A stretch of 64,000 nt of DNA, taken from positions 686,465-750,464 of the forward strand of contig NZ_FOVC01000001.1 of the NCBI RefSeq assembly GCF_900115045.1, in the 5' to 3' direction. The notes beneath the pieces were generated by a model. The model was given only the letters and a program-made list of their open reading frames with translations. It did no database searches and was not told the origin of the DNA. Made by a program: the position numbers and the translations under genes. The DNA comes from Izhakiella capsodis. GTDB lineage: Bacteria > Pseudomonadota > Gammaproteobacteria > Enterobacterales > Enterobacteriaceae. This document shows, piece after piece, positions 62,826 to 64,000 of the stretch (the first letter of the stretch is position 1; the number at the start of each line of letters is the position of its first letter).

Positions 62826-63460
62826 ATAAAGAAAAACGCCGCATGATACTGGAACGTCTGCGCGAAGATAACCCTCATCCAACAACTGAGCTCAATTTTT
62901 CCTCTCCCTTTGAGCTGCTGATCGCAGTCCTACTTTCTGCGCAGGCGACGGATGTTAGCGTGAATAAAGCCACCGCCCGTCTTTATCCTGTGGCGAATAC
63001 GCCACAGGCAATGCTGGATCTCGGCGTTGACGGCGTGAAGGAATACATCAAAACAATCGGTTTATTTAACAGCAAGGCTGAACACGTGATTAAAACCAGC
63101 CGTATTCTGCTGGAAAGACACGCCGGTGAAGTGCCTCAAAATCGCCAGGCGCTGGAAGCGTTACCTGGCGTAGGACGAAAAACGGCAAACGTCGTTCTGA
63201 ATACTGCCTTTGGCTGGCCAACGATCGCCGTCGATACCCATATTTTTCGCGTAGCAAACCGTACTCACTTTGCACCCGGCAGTAACGTTGAGCAGGTAGA
63301 AGATAAGCTGCTCAAGGTTGTGCCTTCAGAGTTCAAACTCAATTGTCATCACTGGTTGATCCTCCTCGGGCGCTATACCTGCGTCGCGCGTAAGCCGCGC
63401 TGTGGCGCCTGCATTATTGAAGATCTCTGCGAGTATGACCAGAAAACAGAAATAACCTGA
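62822..63460 (+). CDS. nth: Endonuclease III
   Basis: Bifunctional DNA glycosylase and AP lyase for oxidised pyrimidines. The 212-residue product keeps HhH motif LPGVGRKTA with catalytic Lys120, Asp138 in VDTHIFR, and the [4Fe-4S] ligands Cys187, Cys194, Cys197 and Cys203. Start is GTG. In E. coli dtpA follows; here a recombinase relic does. Confidence 0.97.
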   Translation: MNKEKRRMILERLREDNPHPTTELNFSSPFELLIAVLLSAQATDVSVNKATARLYPVANTPQAMLDLGVDGVKEYIKTIGLFNSKAEHVIKTSRILLERHAGEVPQNRQALEALPGVGRKTANVVLNTAFGWPTIAVDTHIFRVANRTHFAPGSNVEQVEDKLLKVVPSEFKLNCHHWLILLGRYTCVARKPRCGACIIEDLCEYDQKTEIT

Positions 63461-63517
63461 TTGCCTTAAAGGGGCTTAAGGCTATTTCACCTCTCCCCTT
63501 ACCTTTAGACACCGTAG

Positions 63518-63956
63518 CGGCTGCTTGAACAGATAGACCGTCTGACCCGTCTGAGTAACAGCGACTGGATGGCGCTAAAAAAGCAGATCGAGCAACACGA
63601 GCTGCGGATTGCCAGCCTGGAGGTGTCCACCTCATGGCAAGCCGTGTCAGATAGAGATCCTTCGCGGGTTGCCCCGATCACCCGTGCAGTCATCACCGCC
63701 ATCAATACCATGCTTATCGATCTGACGGCCGCAATGTCGCATAAGGACTGGCTAAGCCATCACCAACGGCAAAAACAAGGTATCAGACGCGCACATACGC
63801 CGGGGAACTTTCGGGGCAAACAGGCAGATCAGTAACGGCATCAGAAGGTTATGTACTACCGGCAGGTAAAAAAACTCAGCATCGGCAAATCCGCAGACGC
63901 CACAATTCAAAAAATGCCGTATTCAGGCACTCAACAGAAATAAAGTTGTTTACTGA
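63518..63956 (+). pseudogene. Decayed serine recombinase (resolvase/invertase)
   Basis: The frame from 63518 (just after a TAG) encodes RLLEQIDRLTRLSNSDWMAL and then LDLTAAMSHKDW-type and RQKQGIRRA segments typical of small serine recombinases (catalytic-domain helix and E helix). A TAA at 63833 interrupts the frame, which then resumes as RHQKVMYYRQVKKLSIGKSA; after a further shift CRIQALNRNKVVY completes the C-terminal HTH. The N-terminal catalytic Ser region is missing. A dead remnant of a mobile element downstream of nth. Confidence 0.82.
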
Positions 63957-64000
63957 CAGAAAATTTTTTTTGATGATGATAAACAGGGGTTTTAACAGCC

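Noticed and set aside
1..64000. tRNA, rRNA, CRISPR arrays and intact insertion sequences
   Set aside because: No cloverleaf-like sequence, spaced direct repeats or intact transposase was seen; only the two mobile-element remnants described.

Overview
The window reads as the replication-terminus region of an enterobacterial chromosome. Nearly every housekeeping gene has a close Escherichia coli counterpart from the terminus half of that chromosome (nar, pqqU, pptA, sotB, ydfG, ynfA/B/D, mlc, ynfL/M, tus, fumC, manA, ydgA, add, ydgJ, cnu, ydgK, rsx, nth). I infer Enterobacterales, probably an Erwiniaceae-like lineage rather than E. coli itself, because gene order is shuffled and feoAB, qorB/ytfH, yobA, srfABC and a chromosomal class A beta-lactamase are interleaved. 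Terminus identity is supported independently by tus with an overlapping Ter site (48.3 kb) and by three exact matches to the MatP site matS (20.6, 22.1 and 33.7 kb).

Layout. 0-12.3 kb: a lipoprotein, a DUF488 protein, then narK-narG-narH-narJ-narI leftwards and narX-narL rightwards, with an FNR box and an inverted NarL/NarP heptamer pair between them. 12.3-15 kb: feoAB behind adjoining Fur and FNR boxes. 15.1-22.9 kb: srfA-srfB-srfC, a membrane-anchored protein plus an actin-like ATPase and a dynamin-like protein with an altered P-loop, followed head-on by a barnase-type secreted ribonuclease and its barstar. 23-32.9 kb: accessory metabolism and efflux (cupin, carboxymuconolactone-decarboxylase-like protein, two MFS pumps, two aldo/keto reductases, LysR, AraC and Rrf2 regulators, an AI-2E family permease). 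33-42 kb: pptA, yobA, a HAD phosphatase, qorB/ytfH, the PQQ receptor gene pqqU, a Tat-type class A beta-lactamase, ydfG, ynfA, ynfB, ynfD. 42-43.7 kb: a graveyard with a frameshifted Tn3-family transposase remnant and a broken small gene. 43.9-63.5 kb: bioD2, mlc, ynfL/ynfM, Ter-tus, fumC, manA, ydgA, add, ydgJ, cnu, ydgK, rsxABCDGE-nth. 63.5-64 kb: a decayed serine recombinase where E. coli has dtpA.

How it fits together. The left part is an anaerobic module: nitrate uptake and respiration with its own sensor-regulator, next to ferrous iron uptake, both with FNR boxes. The right part serves redox and DNA maintenance (Rsx complex, Nth), sugar control (Mlc, ManA) and fork arrest (Ter-Tus). The accessory genes in between include the least understood system, SrfABC. 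No tRNA, rRNA or CRISPR array was seen.
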